64,000 bases of DNA from Candidatus Centipeda massiliensis (GTDB lineage: Bacteria; Bacillota; Negativicutes; Selenomonadales; Selenomonadaceae). Each line of letters begins with the position of its first letter. Position 1 is the first letter of the stretch. This document shows positions 25,085 through 33,757 of the stretch, piece by piece. The translations under genes and the position numbers were made by a program. Location: positions 637,856 to 701,855 of the forward strand of contig NZ_LT985754.1 of assembly GCF_900290285.1 (NCBI RefSeq). The letters are read 5' to 3'. The notes beneath the pieces were generated by a model. That model saw only the letters and a program-made list of their open reading frames with translations. It did no database searches and had not been told where the DNA came from.

Positions 25085-25620
25085 TACAATTCAAGACCCG
25101 CGCGTTTGCGTGCGCGGTACTCGCGGTCAAGGATGCCGAGGACAACGAGATTTTCGTAGACACCACGGTGCAGGATCGTCTCGCGGATCAGCGCCTCGCG
25201 TACCATGCCTTCGCTCTCGTAGAGGTGCAGCGCACGCGCGTTGTAGTCCTTGCAGTCGAGCCATGCGCGGTGTGCACCCCTATCGTCGAACGCCCACGCC
25301 TTCAGCAGCTTCATCGCCTCGTGTCCGTAGCCGAGCCCCTTCTTGCCGATGATGACGTGCGTCCACTCCTGCTCCTTCGAGTCGAGCAGGAGTCCCGTGA
25401 CATGGAGATAGCCGACGCGCTCAGCGCATGCGCGCTCTTCGACGATGATGTCCATTGCTGCCTGTCCCTGCGCGATGATCGTCTCGTGATCCGCGCGCGA
25501 GAATGGGACAATGTAGTCGCGATTTTCCTTTGCCTCCTGCAGGGCACAGATATAGTCAACGTCCGCAGCATCTGCGCGGCGCAGCAGAAGGCGAGGTCCT
25601 TCTTTCAGAATTTCTGCCAT
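25084..25620 (-). CDS. GNAT acetyltransferase, RimJ/RimL-like
   Basis: A GNAT-fold protein of about 178 residues: GPRLLLRRADAADVDYI at the start, the CoA-binding IIGKKGLGYGHEAMKLLKAWAFDD in the middle and NARALHLYESEGMVREALIRETILHRGVYENLVVLGIL at the end. This layout is that of the RimJ/RimL group, which acetylates ribosomal proteins, antibiotics or small molecules; the target is unknown. The start at 25620 follows AAAGGAT. The stop codon straddles the right end of family I copy D. Confidence 0.85.
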   Translation of the reverse strand: MAEILKEGPRLLLRRADAADVDYICALQEAKENRDYIVPFSRADHETIIAQGQAAMDIIVEERACAERVGYLHVTGLLLDSKEQEWTHVIIGKKGLGYGHEAMKLLKAWAFDDRGAHRAWLDCKDYNARALHLYESEGMVREALIRETILHRGVYENLVVLGILDREYRARKRAGLEL

Positions 25621-25710
25621 AGGATATCCTTTCATTTTGAAATCTTTTCCTTATTTTACATTGAATCCGCATGCAAATGCAAGGGAGCGTTCCATGCGAA
25701 TAATTATAGA

Positions 25711-25739
25711 TTGACGATATGGGACGAACAAATTATAAT
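25711..25739 (+). promoter_or_regulatory. Promoter for the mbl-flg run
   Basis: TTGACG (25711-25716) and a perfect TATAAT (25734-25739) are 17 bases apart, 43 bases upstream of the first gene of the run. Confidence 0.8.
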
Positions 25740-25781
25740 GGAGTCACGAAAAAGGGAATGTGTTTGAACGGGAGGAAGGGC

Positions 25782-26258
25782 ATGGCAGCGCAGAAAAAGC
25801 CGTCGGTGCGTGAGGTGCTTTGGCGAAAGAAACGCGCGCGCGACCAGATGTTGGATGCGGTGGGGAAACTCTGTGACGAATCGTGGGAGATGTTCGAGAA
25901 GGTCGCTGCGGATCGCTCGTCCACCTCGCGCGACGCAGTCACCACGCGGGAGCTTGGGCTGCGCCTGCGCTCGCTCGGGTATCTCATCGAGGGGGAGCAC
26001 TATATTGACCGCATCGCCTTTGAACTGCAGACGAAGGATGTATACATGACCGCAAGCGAGGTCGCCAGATCCTACGTTTCGGATATCGTGATGACCTTTT
26101 TGGATGGGATTCTCCTCTATGGAAAACAGACCGAATGGGACAATAAGGAACTGCAGGAGGCATATCAGACCTCGTTGGAACAGCCTCTGGAGGAGATCCG
26201 CACGGCGCTGATTCCCGTGCCGCCGCAGCAGGTGGCGGAGAGTGCCGCAGATGATTGA
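25782..26258 (+). CDS. Conserved hypothetical cytoplasmic protein before mbl
   Basis: About 158 residues, soluble and mostly helical, with a basic start (KKPSVREVLWRKKRARDQML) and an acidic middle. I do not recognise a domain. The TTRELGLRLRSLGYLIEGEHYIDRIAFELQTKDVYMTASE stretch looks like a compact helix-turn-helix-like fold, but that is only an impression. The start was chosen at 25782 because GGGAGGAAGGG stands before it. It is the first gene behind a strong promoter and 38 bases before mbl, so a role linked to cell shape or the flagellar base is plausible but unproven. Confidence 0.6.
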   Translation: MAAQKKPSVREVLWRKKRARDQMLDAVGKLCDESWEMFEKVAADRSSTSRDAVTTRELGLRLRSLGYLIEGEHYIDRIAFELQTKDVYMTASEVARSYVSDIVMTFLDGILLYGKQTEWDNKELQEAYQTSLEQPLEEIRTALIPVPPQQVAESAADD

Positions 26259-26296
26259 TGAAATAATATAAATGATATATAGGAGGCTTGCCGTAC

Positions 26297-27325
26297 ATGT
26301 TCGGTATGTCAATGGATATTGGGATTGACCTTGGGACGGCAAATGTGCTCGTCTATGTCAAGGGCAAGGGGATTGTCCTCAAAGAACCTTCCGTGGTCGC
26401 GGTCAACCGCGACACCAATCAGGTGCTTGCGATCGGCGAGGAGGCACGGCAGATGATCGGGCGCACGCCCGGCAACATCGTTGCAATTCGTCCGCTGCGT
26501 GACGGCGTTATCGCAGACTACGACATTACGGAGAGTATGCTGCGCTTCTTCATCGAAAAGGTCGTCGGGCGCAGCATTGTCTTCCGTCCGCGCATCATGA
26601 TCTGCATTCCCTCGGGTGTGACGATGGTGGAGCAGCGCGCCGTGCAGGAGGCTGCCGAGCAGGCGGGCGCACGGCACATCCAGCTCATCGAGGAGCCGCT
26701 TGCAGCGGCGATGGGCGCAGGGCTTGACATCGTAGAGGCACAGGGGTCGATGGTCGTTGACATCGGCGGCGGTACGACGGACGTTGCCGTGATCAGTCTG
26801 GGCGGTGTTGTGACGAGTGAGAGCATCCGCGTTGCAGGAGATATGTTCGATGAAGATCTCATCGCCTACGTCAAGCGCGAGTTCAATCTTCTCATCGGCG
26901 AGCGCTCGGCGGAGGAGATCAAGGTGCGCGTCGGTGCAGCACACACGGCAGCGCGGCGCGAGCAGATGGACGTGCGCGGGCGTGACCTCCTCTCGGGGCT
27001 GCCCAAGAATGTCACGATCTCTACGGCCCAGGCATCTTCTGCCATAGAGAACTCTGTGATGCGCATCGTCGACTGTGTCAAGAAGGTGCTTGAGGAGACG
27101 CCGCCGGAGCTGTCTGCGGACATCATGGATCGTGGCATCGTGCTGACGGGCGGCGGCGCACTGCTCTACGGCATGTCCGACCTCATTCAGCGGGAGACGG
27201 GAACGCCGACCTTCGTCGCGGACGATCCCATGACCTGTGTGGCACTTGGCTGCGGCAAGGCGCTCGATATCTTTGATAAATTTGACGGCAAGGCGACAAA
27301 TACGAGCTTTGGGCGAAAAAAATAG
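26297..27325 (+). CDS. mbl: MreB/Mbl-family cell-shape actin homologue
   Basis: A 342-residue bacterial actin. The nucleotide-binding parts are visible: IGIDLGTANVLVYVKGKGI (phosphate 1), MVVDIGGGTTDVAVISLGG (phosphate 2) and ILTGGGALLYGM-like IVLTGGGALLYG (adenosine). It polymerises under the membrane to guide wall synthesis. AGGAGG lies 10 bases before the ATG at 26297. Its place directly before flgF and flgG matches the mbl-flhO-flhP order of Bacillus, supporting the Mbl name over MreB; no mreC or mreD is adjacent. Confidence 0.92.
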   Translation: MFGMSMDIGIDLGTANVLVYVKGKGIVLKEPSVVAVNRDTNQVLAIGEEARQMIGRTPGNIVAIRPLRDGVIADYDITESMLRFFIEKVVGRSIVFRPRIMICIPSGVTMVEQRAVQEAAEQAGARHIQLIEEPLAAAMGAGLDIVEAQGSMVVDIGGGTTDVAVISLGGVVTSESIRVAGDMFDEDLIAYVKREFNLLIGERSAEEIKVRVGAAHTAARREQMDVRGRDLLSGLPKNVTISTAQASSAIENSVMRIVDCVKKVLEETPPELSADIMDRGIVLTGGGALLYGMSDLIQRETGTPTFVADDPMTCVALGCGKALDIFDKFDGKATNTSFGRKK

Positions 27326-27391
27326 AGGAAAAACACGCCATACAGCGAAAATATAAGAGTATGAGCTGTTTTCGGGAAAAAGAGGGATATT

Positions 27392-28195
27392 ATGTGGAGA
27401 GGACTCTATATTGCGGCATCCGGCATGATCACGGAGACCAAACACACGGACATGATCGCGAACAATCTCGCCAACGCTTCGACGACGGGCTATAAGCGCG
27501 ACGATATGGCGATCCGCGAGTTCGCGCCAATGCTGCTGCGCCGCATCAACGATCACTCGGCTGATACAGAGGTGACAAGCTTCAAGGGGTTCCGCATCGA
27601 CGGGAATCGTGCGCCGCGCGTCGGCACCCTTGGTCTTGGATCCTCCGTGGACGAGATTGCGACCGATCACATGCAGGGAGCGATGCAGACGACGGGCAAC
27701 ACGTATGACCTTGCCATCTCGGGGCCGGGCTACTTTGTCATTGGAACGCCGGACGGGCCGCGCTATACGCGTGACGGCGGCTTTTATCGCTCGTCGGGCG
27801 GGCAGCTGCAAAATATGCGCGGGCAGGCAGTGCTCTCCTCGCGCGGACGCCCGATCTCGATTCCTGCGAACGCGAGGAACGTGAACATTACGGGCGACGG
27901 GCGCATCTATGCGGACGGGGCGGAGATCGCACAGCTTGGCTTTGTCCAGTTCGGCATCAATGATGTTGTCGTCAAGCAGGGGGATAACCTCTACCGCCCG
28001 CAGGAGGGCGCACGTCCGCAGCAGGCAACGGGAACGATTGAGCAGGGGCTGCTTGAGATGTCGAATACGAGCGTCGTCACGGAGATGGTCGAGCTCATCA
28101 ACAACTACCGCGTCTACGAGGCGGGGTCAAAGGCTGTGCAGACACAGGATACGCTCCTTGAGAAGGCGGTCAGTGATGTCGGACGCGTGAGCTAA
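27392..28195 (+). CDS. flgF: Flagellar basal-body rod protein FlgF (FlhO-like)
   Basis: A 267-residue rod protein. It has the N-terminal axial motif LYIAASGMITETKHTDMIANNLANASTTGYKRD, a central FlgE/F/G segment with MQTTGNTYDLAISGPGYFVI and a C-terminal EMVELINNYRVYEAGSKAVQTQDTLLEKAV helix. It forms part of the proximal rod and is exported by the flagellar type III system. GAGGGA precedes the ATG. The TAA stop is followed at once by a short family I repeat remnant, and flgG comes after about 100 bases. Confidence 0.93.
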   Translation: MWRGLYIAASGMITETKHTDMIANNLANASTTGYKRDDMAIREFAPMLLRRINDHSADTEVTSFKGFRIDGNRAPRVGTLGLGSSVDEIATDHMQGAMQTTGNTYDLAISGPGYFVIGTPDGPRYTRDGGFYRSSGGQLQNMRGQAVLSSRGRPISIPANARNVNITGDGRIYADGAEIAQLGFVQFGINDVVVKQGDNLYRPQEGARPQQATGTIEQGLLEMSNTSVVTEMVELINNYRVYEAGSKAVQTQDTLLEKAVSDVGRVS

Positions 28196-28225
28196 GAGAT
28201 CGCTGAATTTATCAGCGATTCCTTA
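28194..28225. repeat. Family I repeat remnant, copy F
   Basis: About 32 bp consisting only of the two ends joined: ATCGCTGA and TCAGCGAT form a perfect 8-bp stem with a 5-base loop, followed by TCCTT. It looks like a full element whose interior was deleted. It touches the flgF stop codon and lies inside the flagellar run. Confidence 0.7.
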
Positions 28226-28302
28226 AGGAAAACAGTCGTTCATTCGATATAGATAAGTGAACTACTTGTAATATAATCAACTCTTGGAGGGGGATATCGA
28301 CT

Positions 28303-29097
28303 ATGATGCGAGCACTTTGGTCCGCAGCGTCTGGCATGAAGGCGCAGCAGACCCACATGGATGTCGTTGCGCACAACATCGCGAACGTCAATACCTATGG
28401 CGGCAAGAAGGTGCGTGCGGAGTTCCAGGATCTCGTCTATCAGACGCTCCGTGAAGGGGGCGCACAGAATGGAGCGGACTCACAGTATCCGACGGCCATG
28501 CAGATCGGCCTCGGCACGCGCGTAGCGGCGACGCAGCGCGTCTTTACGCAGGGAGCGCTCCAGACGACGGACAACCCGACGGACATCGGCATTCAGGGCG
28601 AGGGCTTCTTCCGCGTCACGATGCCGGACGGCACGACGGCGTACACGCGCGACGGTACGTGGAAGCTCGACAGTGACCGCCGCATGGTAACGACGGATGG
28701 CTATTTGCTCGCGGACGGAATTACGATTGGTCAGAACGCACCGTCCGACTCCATCACGATCTCGGGCGACGGGCGTGTTTCCTATCGTGAGCCGGGGCAG
28801 ACACAGCAGCAAGAGGCGGGGCAGATCACGCTCGCGCGCTTTGTCAATCCGGCGGGTCTGACGGCGATTGGCAAGAATCTCTTCGTCGTGTCCGACGCCT
28901 CCGGTGAGGCAATCGAGTCGAATCCCGGCGTCGATGGTGCGGGTACGCTTGCGCAGGGCACGCTTGAGATGAGCAATGTGCAGATCGTTGAGGAAATGGT
29001 CGATATGATCGTCTCCCAGCGCGCTTATGAGTCCAACTCGAAGGCAATCACGACATCGGATTCGATGCTTGAGATTGCAAACTCGCTCAAGCGTTGA
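28303..29097 (+). CDS. flgG: Flagellar distal rod protein FlgG
   Basis: A 264-residue rod protein of usual FlgG length, with ALWSAASGMKAQQTHMDVVAHNIANVNTYGGKK at the start, the central ALQTTDNPTDIGIQGEGFFRV and the closing EEMVDMIVSQRAYESNSKAITTSDSMLEIANSL. It builds the distal rod that passes through the P and L rings. GGAGGGGGATATCGACT precedes the first ATG. Its stop overlaps the TTG start of flgA. Confidence 0.96.
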   Translation: MMRALWSAASGMKAQQTHMDVVAHNIANVNTYGGKKVRAEFQDLVYQTLREGGAQNGADSQYPTAMQIGLGTRVAATQRVFTQGALQTTDNPTDIGIQGEGFFRVTMPDGTTAYTRDGTWKLDSDRRMVTTDGYLLADGITIGQNAPSDSITISGDGRVSYREPGQTQQQEAGQITLARFVNPAGLTAIGKNLFVVSDASGEAIESNPGVDGAGTLAQGTLEMSNVQIVEEMVDMIVSQRAYESNSKAITTSDSMLEIANSLKR

Positions 29098-29858
29098 GTT
29101 TTCAAAGACGTACGATTACAGCCATTCTATGCCTATGGAGTGGCTTATTCGCTTTTCTGTGGACAGGTACGGCTGCTGCGTACGGCGGCGGAACGCAGGC
29201 CGAGCGCTTTCCCACCGTTCTGTCCTCCGCACAGCTCTCCGCGCTCGCGGAGCAGAAGATCGAGGAACAGCTTGCGGCAGTGGGTGAAACGCGGCGGCAT
29301 GAGCTGCGCCTTGCCCGTGCTGCGGCGCGTATGAACCTCCCTGCAGGCGAGGTGACGGCGGAGGTCGCGTTTCCGCGCGGACTGCCCTATGACCGTGAGT
29401 TTCCGGCGGCATTTGTCGTCTATGTGGACGGCGTGCTTTATCAGCGGGCGACGAGTTACTATCGGCTCACCGTCTATGACCGCGTGCTTGTCGCGACGAC
29501 GGACATCCGCGCAGAGGCAGAGATTACGCCCGCGAACGCGCGCGTGGAGGAGCATGCCGTGGACACGTCGCCTGAGACGACCATCACGGATTTTGCGCGG
29601 CTCGGGGGACGCGTCGCGGGGCGCTATATCCGCAAGGACGCGGCGATCACGCCTGCCATGCTCGCCATGCCGATTGTCGTGCGTCCGGGCAGCCCCGTGG
29701 AGCTGGTTCTGAACACGAACGGTGTCGTCGTTCGTGCCGAGGGCGTAGCCCTTGAGAGTGGACGCATCGGCTACACGATCCGCGTACGCAACGCACATTC
29801 GGGCAAGCTGCTGCGCGGCAAGGTGCTCGATGCTGCAACCGTGCAGATCATTGGATGA
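29094..29858 (+). CDS. flgA: Flagellar P-ring assembly chaperone FlgA
   Basis: A 254-residue exported protein with a signal peptide (residues 1-28, cut near TAAA-YG) and a C-terminal SAF domain: DIRAEAEITPANARVEE, GRYIRKDAAITPAMLAMPIVVRPGSPVELVLNTNGVVVRAEGVALESGRIG. FlgA is a periplasmic chaperone for FlgI. The start is a TTG at 29094 that shares bases with the flgG stop (TTGA), and no good ribosome site is visible, so translation is probably coupled to flgG. The presence of flgA confirms ring assembly across an outer membrane. Confidence 0.88.
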   Translation: MSFQRRTITAILCLWSGLFAFLWTGTAAAYGGGTQAERFPTVLSSAQLSALAEQKIEEQLAAVGETRRHELRLARAAARMNLPAGEVTAEVAFPRGLPYDREFPAAFVVYVDGVLYQRATSYYRLTVYDRVLVATTDIRAEAEITPANARVEEHAVDTSPETTITDFARLGGRVAGRYIRKDAAITPAMLAMPIVVRPGSPVELVLNTNGVVVRAEGVALESGRIGYTIRVRNAHSGKLLRGKVLDAATVQIIG

Positions 29859-29882
29859 AGATATTTCCATAAGGAGTTCAAT

Positions 29883-30482
29883 ATGAGTAAAAGAAAATGC
29901 CTTGCGGGGCTGCTGGCACTCGCCCTGTGTACGGCGTCTCTCGCTCCCACCGTTTCGGCAGAATCCCTGTGGAACAACCCAAACGGTTATCCCGCCAAGA
30001 GTCCGTTTGCCGACCATCGTGCGTCGAGCATTGGCGACATTGTCACCATTGTGATCAATGAGTCAACGACGACCTCGGCGACGCGCAGCTCCGCGAACGA
30101 GAAGAGCGGATCCGTCAAGCTCGGCGCGGGCATCGGCATCTTTGACTTTCTGCAGGCGGCATCGGCAAGCGGATCGGACAAGTTCAGTGCCAAAGGCTCC
30201 GCCTCCTCCTCCAATCGCGTTGCGGCCAATGTCACCGTCACGATTGTCGACATTACGCCGGCGGGCAACTTCATCCTTGAGGGGACGCAGTCGATCTGGC
30301 AGAACAAGAACGAGCACAAGATTGTGTTCCGGGGCATCTGCCGTCCTGAGGACATCTCAAGCTCGAATACGGTTCTCTCCTCACGCGTCGCGGATGCGAC
30401 CGTGCGTTTTGATGGCAAGGGACCCCTGAATGCAAAGCAGCGGCAGGGCATTCTCACGCAGATCTTCAACATACTGTTCTAA
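29883..30482 (+). CDS. flgH: Flagellar L-ring protein FlgH
   Basis: A 199-residue protein with GDIVTIVINESTTTSATRSSANEKSGSVKLG, VTIVDITPAGNFILEGTQSIWQNKNEHKIVFRGICRPEDIS and the end AKQRQGILTQIFNILF, all typical of FlgH. It forms the outer-membrane L ring. The usual FlgH is a lipoprotein, but here the signal sequence ends VSA-ESLWNN with no lipobox cysteine next to the mature start; the cysteine at residue 16 lies in ALALC, which lacks the Gly or Ala expected before it. AGGAG precedes the ATG. Confidence 0.93.
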   Translation: MSKRKCLAGLLALALCTASLAPTVSAESLWNNPNGYPAKSPFADHRASSIGDIVTIVINESTTTSATRSSANEKSGSVKLGAGIGIFDFLQAASASGSDKFSAKGSASSSNRVAANVTVTIVDITPAGNFILEGTQSIWQNKNEHKIVFRGICRPEDISSSNTVLSSRVADATVRFDGKGPLNAKQRQGILTQIFNILF

Positions 30483-30496
30483 CGGGAGGCGCTTTT

Positions 30497-31612
30497 ATGA
30501 GAAACTTATCCGTCCTTCTGCTCCTCCTTGCGCTTGTACTCGGCACACTGCCGGGGCTTGCCTCTGCAGAGTCTGCGGTGACGCGGATCAAGGACATCTC
30601 CAAGGTGCAGGGGGTACGCTCCAACCAGTTGATGGGCTACGGTCTCGTCGTCGGTCTCGACGGCACAGGCGATGGCTCAAGCTCGGGTGAGACGGTGCAG
30701 TCGATTGCCAATATGCTGACGAGCTACGGCGTCAATGTCAACACTGGCTCCATCAAGCTCAAGAATGTTGCGGCGGTCATGGTGACGGCGACCCTGCCGC
30801 CGTTCGTGCGCGAGGGTGACACGCTTGATGTGACCGTTTCCTCCATCGGCGACGCAAAGAGCCTGCGCGGCGGCACGCTCCTCCAGACGCCGCTGCGCGC
30901 GGGCAACGGCGAGGTCTATGTTGTTGCGCAGGGCGGTGTCTCAACGGGCGGCTTTGCAGTAGGGGGCGGCGGCAGCACCATGACGAAGGCGTTCCCGACC
31001 GTCGGGATCGCCGTAAATGGCGGCATCGTCGAACGTACGGTGGAGGATGACGGAATCGGGGCGAACGGTCAGATCTCGCTCTCGCTTGCCCGTCCGGACT
31101 TCACGACGGCGACGCGCGTCGCGGGTGCGATCAACGCACAGTACGGCAGCATTGCACAGGCAAGCAACCCCGGACGCGTGGATGTGGCGATTCCGTCCTA
31201 CTTCCGTGGGAACGTGGTCGGCTTTGTCGCTTCCATCGAGGAGCTTCCCGTTCGCCCCGACAACATGGCGCGCGTTGTGGTCAATGAGCGCACGGGGACG
31301 ATCATCATGGGCGGCGAAATCTCCGTCGATGCCATTTCCATCACGCAGGGCGGGCTCACGATCCACATCCAGGGGAATACGGATGTCTCGCAGCCGGGAC
31401 CGTTCAGCTACGGCAACACGGTGGTATCGAAGGACGCCGACGTGGATGTGCAGGATATGAAGGGCAGCACGATCATTCTGCCCGCGACGACGAACATCAG
31501 CGACATTGTGGGCGCCCTCAATACGGTCGGTGCCAATCCACGCGAGACCATCTCGATCTTGCAGGCGATGAAGGCGGCAGGTGCGCTGCACGCCGAACTC
31601 GATATTGTGTAA
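30497..31612 (+). CDS. flgI: Flagellar P-ring protein FlgI
   Basis: A 371-residue periplasmic protein with a signal peptide ending LASA-ES and the family marks RIKDISKVQGVRSNQLMGYGLVVGLDGTGDG, ADNMARVVVNERTG-type PDNMARVVVNERTGTIIMGG and the end ATTNISDIVGALNTVGANPRETISILQAMKAAGALHAEL. It forms the ring around the rod at the peptidoglycan layer. The gene begins 14 bases after flgH with GGGAGG before the ATG. Full family length. Confidence 0.96.
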   Translation: MRNLSVLLLLLALVLGTLPGLASAESAVTRIKDISKVQGVRSNQLMGYGLVVGLDGTGDGSSSGETVQSIANMLTSYGVNVNTGSIKLKNVAAVMVTATLPPFVREGDTLDVTVSSIGDAKSLRGGTLLQTPLRAGNGEVYVVAQGGVSTGGFAVGGGGSTMTKAFPTVGIAVNGGIVERTVEDDGIGANGQISLSLARPDFTTATRVAGAINAQYGSIAQASNPGRVDVAIPSYFRGNVVGFVASIEELPVRPDNMARVVVNERTGTIIMGGEISVDAISITQGGLTIHIQGNTDVSQPGPFSYGNTVVSKDADVDVQDMKGSTIILPATTNISDIVGALNTVGANPRETISILQAMKAAGALHAELDIV

Positions 31613-31629
31613 GCGGCAGGAGGTATAGC

Positions 31630-32052
31630 ATGACGATACAGCCAATCAATGACAGTGCGCTTCTTGGCGGAGCAGCGCAGACCTCCTACGATGCCGCGCG
31701 CGTGAGTGCGGAGAGCAAGTCCTTTCAGGCAACCCTCGATGAGCTTCAGCGCAAGGCAAATGCTGCGGATATGACGGAGGCAGCATCCCCTGTGCCGAAG
31801 CACAAGGAAGCCGATGTCGAGGCGCAGAAGCTGCGTGAGGCATGCGAGGGATTCGAGGCGATGTTCCTCAGCATGATGTATAAGCAGATGCGTGCGACCG
31901 TGCCGGAGACGGATCTGTTTGGAAAGAAATCCAATGCGATCAAGATCTTCGAGGATATGCGGGACACGGAGCTGATGACGGCGGCATCGAAGGCGGGCGG
32001 TATCGGCATTGCGGATATGATGTATAAGCAGCTGAGCATCAAGACAAGGTGA
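31630..32052 (+). CDS. flgJ: FlgJ-like rod-binding protein (no muramidase domain)
   Basis: A 140-residue protein that corresponds only to the N-terminal rod-capping domain of FlgJ: LREACEGFEAMFLSMMYKQMRATVPETDLFGKKSNAIKIFEDMRDTELMTAASKAGGIGIADMMYKQL. The C-terminal glucosaminidase domain found in enteric FlgJ is missing, as in many Firmicutes, where a separate hydrolase opens the wall. It starts 17 bases after flgI with AGGAGG. It is the last gene of the run; a family II repeat follows. Confidence 0.88.
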   Translation: MTIQPINDSALLGGAAQTSYDAARVSAESKSFQATLDELQRKANAADMTEAASPVPKHKEADVEAQKLREACEGFEAMFLSMMYKQMRATVPETDLFGKKSNAIKIFEDMRDTELMTAASKAGGIGIADMMYKQLSIKTR

Positions 32053-32062
32053 GGTTTAGTGG

Positions 32063-32188
32063 TGCCCCTTCCACCGCTTACGCGGTCCCCCTCCCCCGTA
32101 GTGACGGGGGAGGCTTTTCATTACGGTATATTAGCTTCCCCCGTCGCAACGGGGGAAGTGGCGAGCATCGCGAGCCGATAGGGGCGCT
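32063..32188 (+). repeat. Family II intergenic repeat, uninterrupted copy
   Basis: About 126 bp with GTGCCCCTTCCACCGC on the left and CGATAGGGGCG on the right, and two strong hairpins whose arms are CCCCCGTAGTGACGGGGG and CCCCCGTCGCAACGGGGG. In reverse orientation it matches 2959-3208 without that copy's insert. It lies just after flgJ, where the hairpins may also end transcription. Confidence 0.8.
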
Positions 32189-32242
32189 CATTCAGCTGCC
32201 CCTTTTTTAATGCGAAACTTTAGATTTAGTTTGGAGTATTCT

Positions 32243-33757
32243 ATGCGTGTTCTGAAGAAAATCCTCATACTCATGGCGGCACTGATGCTTGCGGCATCGT
32301 CCTGCACATGGGCGGCGGAGCTGAAAGGGCTGCGCAGTGCGAGCACGGCACAGCATGATCGTTTGGTTTTCGATTTCACGGAGATGCCCGTCTATCATGT
32401 CAGCCTCTCTGCCGACGGACGCGAGCTGACCTTTGACTTTACAGATACCGGTGCAGCCGCATTTCAGCGGCGTGCTGTGCGCACGAACCGCATTGATGGC
32501 GTGTCCTACTCCACGCGCGGCGGTCACGTTTATGTGACGGTCACAATGGCGAACGGGATGGACTATGCGATTGGCAATCTGACGAATCCGTTCCGCGTCT
32601 TTCTCGATGTCATGCCAAAGGCGGCGGGAAACAGCAGCCCTGCGGAGGGAAAGCTGTCCGCCTTGCCGGTGCCAACGCCCGCCTCGGACGGCAGTACAAA
32701 TGACGCGCAGACAAGCGGAGCCGGAGCGGCTGAGGAAAAGCCAAAGCTGCCCCTGTTGGTCGAGGAGGACGTTGCACCGGGGCTCATGCAGCGCACCTAC
32801 ATCTATGAGGATGAGGATGGGCAGGTGACCTCGTATTTTGTCGAAGCCGATCCGACGCAGTACAATGTCCGTCCCGCGCTCGCACGCGGCACGATCCTCG
32901 GGCGGCAGACCGTGAGCGGGATCGCGCGTGATACAAACGCGGCAGCGGCGGTCAACGCCTCCTACTTTGCGGCAAACGGTGTGATCCTCGGCGTGACGAA
33001 GATCGACGGCGTGATTGTCGGAACGACCTACTACGACCGCAGCGCGTTCGGCGTGATGCCTGACGGCTCGTTTGTGTTTGGCAAGGTCTCCTACAATGGA
33101 GCCGTGAAGATCGATCAGGTGACGCTGCCCGTGTCGGGGGTCAATGCCGAACGCGGGGAGGATGGACTCGTGATCTACAACCGCGCGTACGGACGTACAA
33201 CGGGAACGAATCCGTACGGGCTGGAATATGTGATTCGCGAGGGGCGCGTGACAGAGATCAATACGAATGATTCGGCGATCCCCTCGGACGGTTACGTCGT
33301 CTCCGTCCATGGTTCCTCGATGGATGCCTTTGCGGCGGCGGGGACGCGCCTTGGCGACCCGACGGTACTCATGGAACAGACGGGAGCGATGTGGGATCGC
33401 GCCGTACATATTGTCGGTGCGGGACCACGCCTTGTCGAAAACGGCGCTGTTCACGTGACGGCGGGCGAGGAGCAGTTTCCGGGCGACATCCGCTATGGAC
33501 GTGCGCCGCGCAGTGCCGTCGGTGTGACGAAGGAGGGAAAAATTGTCTTTGCCGTCGTCGACGGACGCCAGTCGCACAGCCATGGGCTGACGCTGACAGA
33601 GTTTGCCGAGCTTCTCCTGAAATTCGGCGTGCAGAATGCGATCAATCTGGACGGCGGCGGCTCCTCCGCACTCTATGTCAACGGCGACGTAGTCAATTCC
33701 CCCTCGGACGGTACGGAGCGTGCCGTGGGAAGCGCGCTGATCCTACAGAAACGATAA
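32243..33757 (+). CDS. Exported phosphodiester glycosidase (NAGPA domain) with AMIN-like domain
   Basis: About 504 residues. A signal peptide (cut near TWA-AE) is followed by an AMIN-like beta domain (residues 25-125: RLVFDFTEMPVYHVSLSADG, NPFRVFLDVMP), a Pro/Ser/Ala-rich linker and a C-terminal NAGPA domain: NAAAAVNASYFAANGVILGV, HIVGAGPRLVENG, RAPRSAVGVTKEGKIVFAVVDGRQSHSHGLTL and INLDGGGSSALYVNG. Family enzymes cleave GlcNAc phosphodiesters; bacterial ones act on wall or exopolysaccharide. AMIN domains bind peptidoglycan, so it likely works in the periplasm. The start at 32243 follows TTTGGAG. Confidence 0.88.
   Translation: MRVLKKILILMAALMLAASSCTWAAELKGLRSASTAQHDRLVFDFTEMPVYHVSLSADGRELTFDFTDTGAAAFQRRAVRTNRIDGVSYSTRGGHVYVTVTMANGMDYAIGNLTNPFRVFLDVMPKAAGNSSPAEGKLSALPVPTPASDGSTNDAQTSGAGAAEEKPKLPLLVEEDVAPGLMQRTYIYEDEDGQVTSYFVEADPTQYNVRPALARGTILGRQTVSGIARDTNAAAAVNASYFAANGVILGVTKIDGVIVGTTYYDRSAFGVMPDGSFVFGKVSYNGAVKIDQVTLPVSGVNAERGEDGLVIYNRAYGRTTGTNPYGLEYVIREGRVTEINTNDSAIPSDGYVVSVHGSSMDAFAAAGTRLGDPTVLMEQTGAMWDRAVHIVGAGPRLVENGAVHVTAGEEQFPGDIRYGRAPRSAVGVTKEGKIVFAVVDGRQSHSHGLTLTEFAELLLKFGVQNAINLDGGGSSALYVNGDVVNSPSDGTERAVGSALILQKR

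Noticed and set aside
24967-25230. Plus-strand open frame across repeat copy D into the GNAT gene
   Set aside because: The same peptide is encoded by identical repeat copy E; it is repeat sequence read by chance.
26309-27811. 500-residue open frame antisense to mbl and flgF
   Set aside because: It spans two clear genes and their gap and has no start signal.
28226-28302. Separate flagellar promoter before flgG
   Set aside because: A TATAAT hexamer exists but no acceptable -35 or sigma-28 motif at the right distance.
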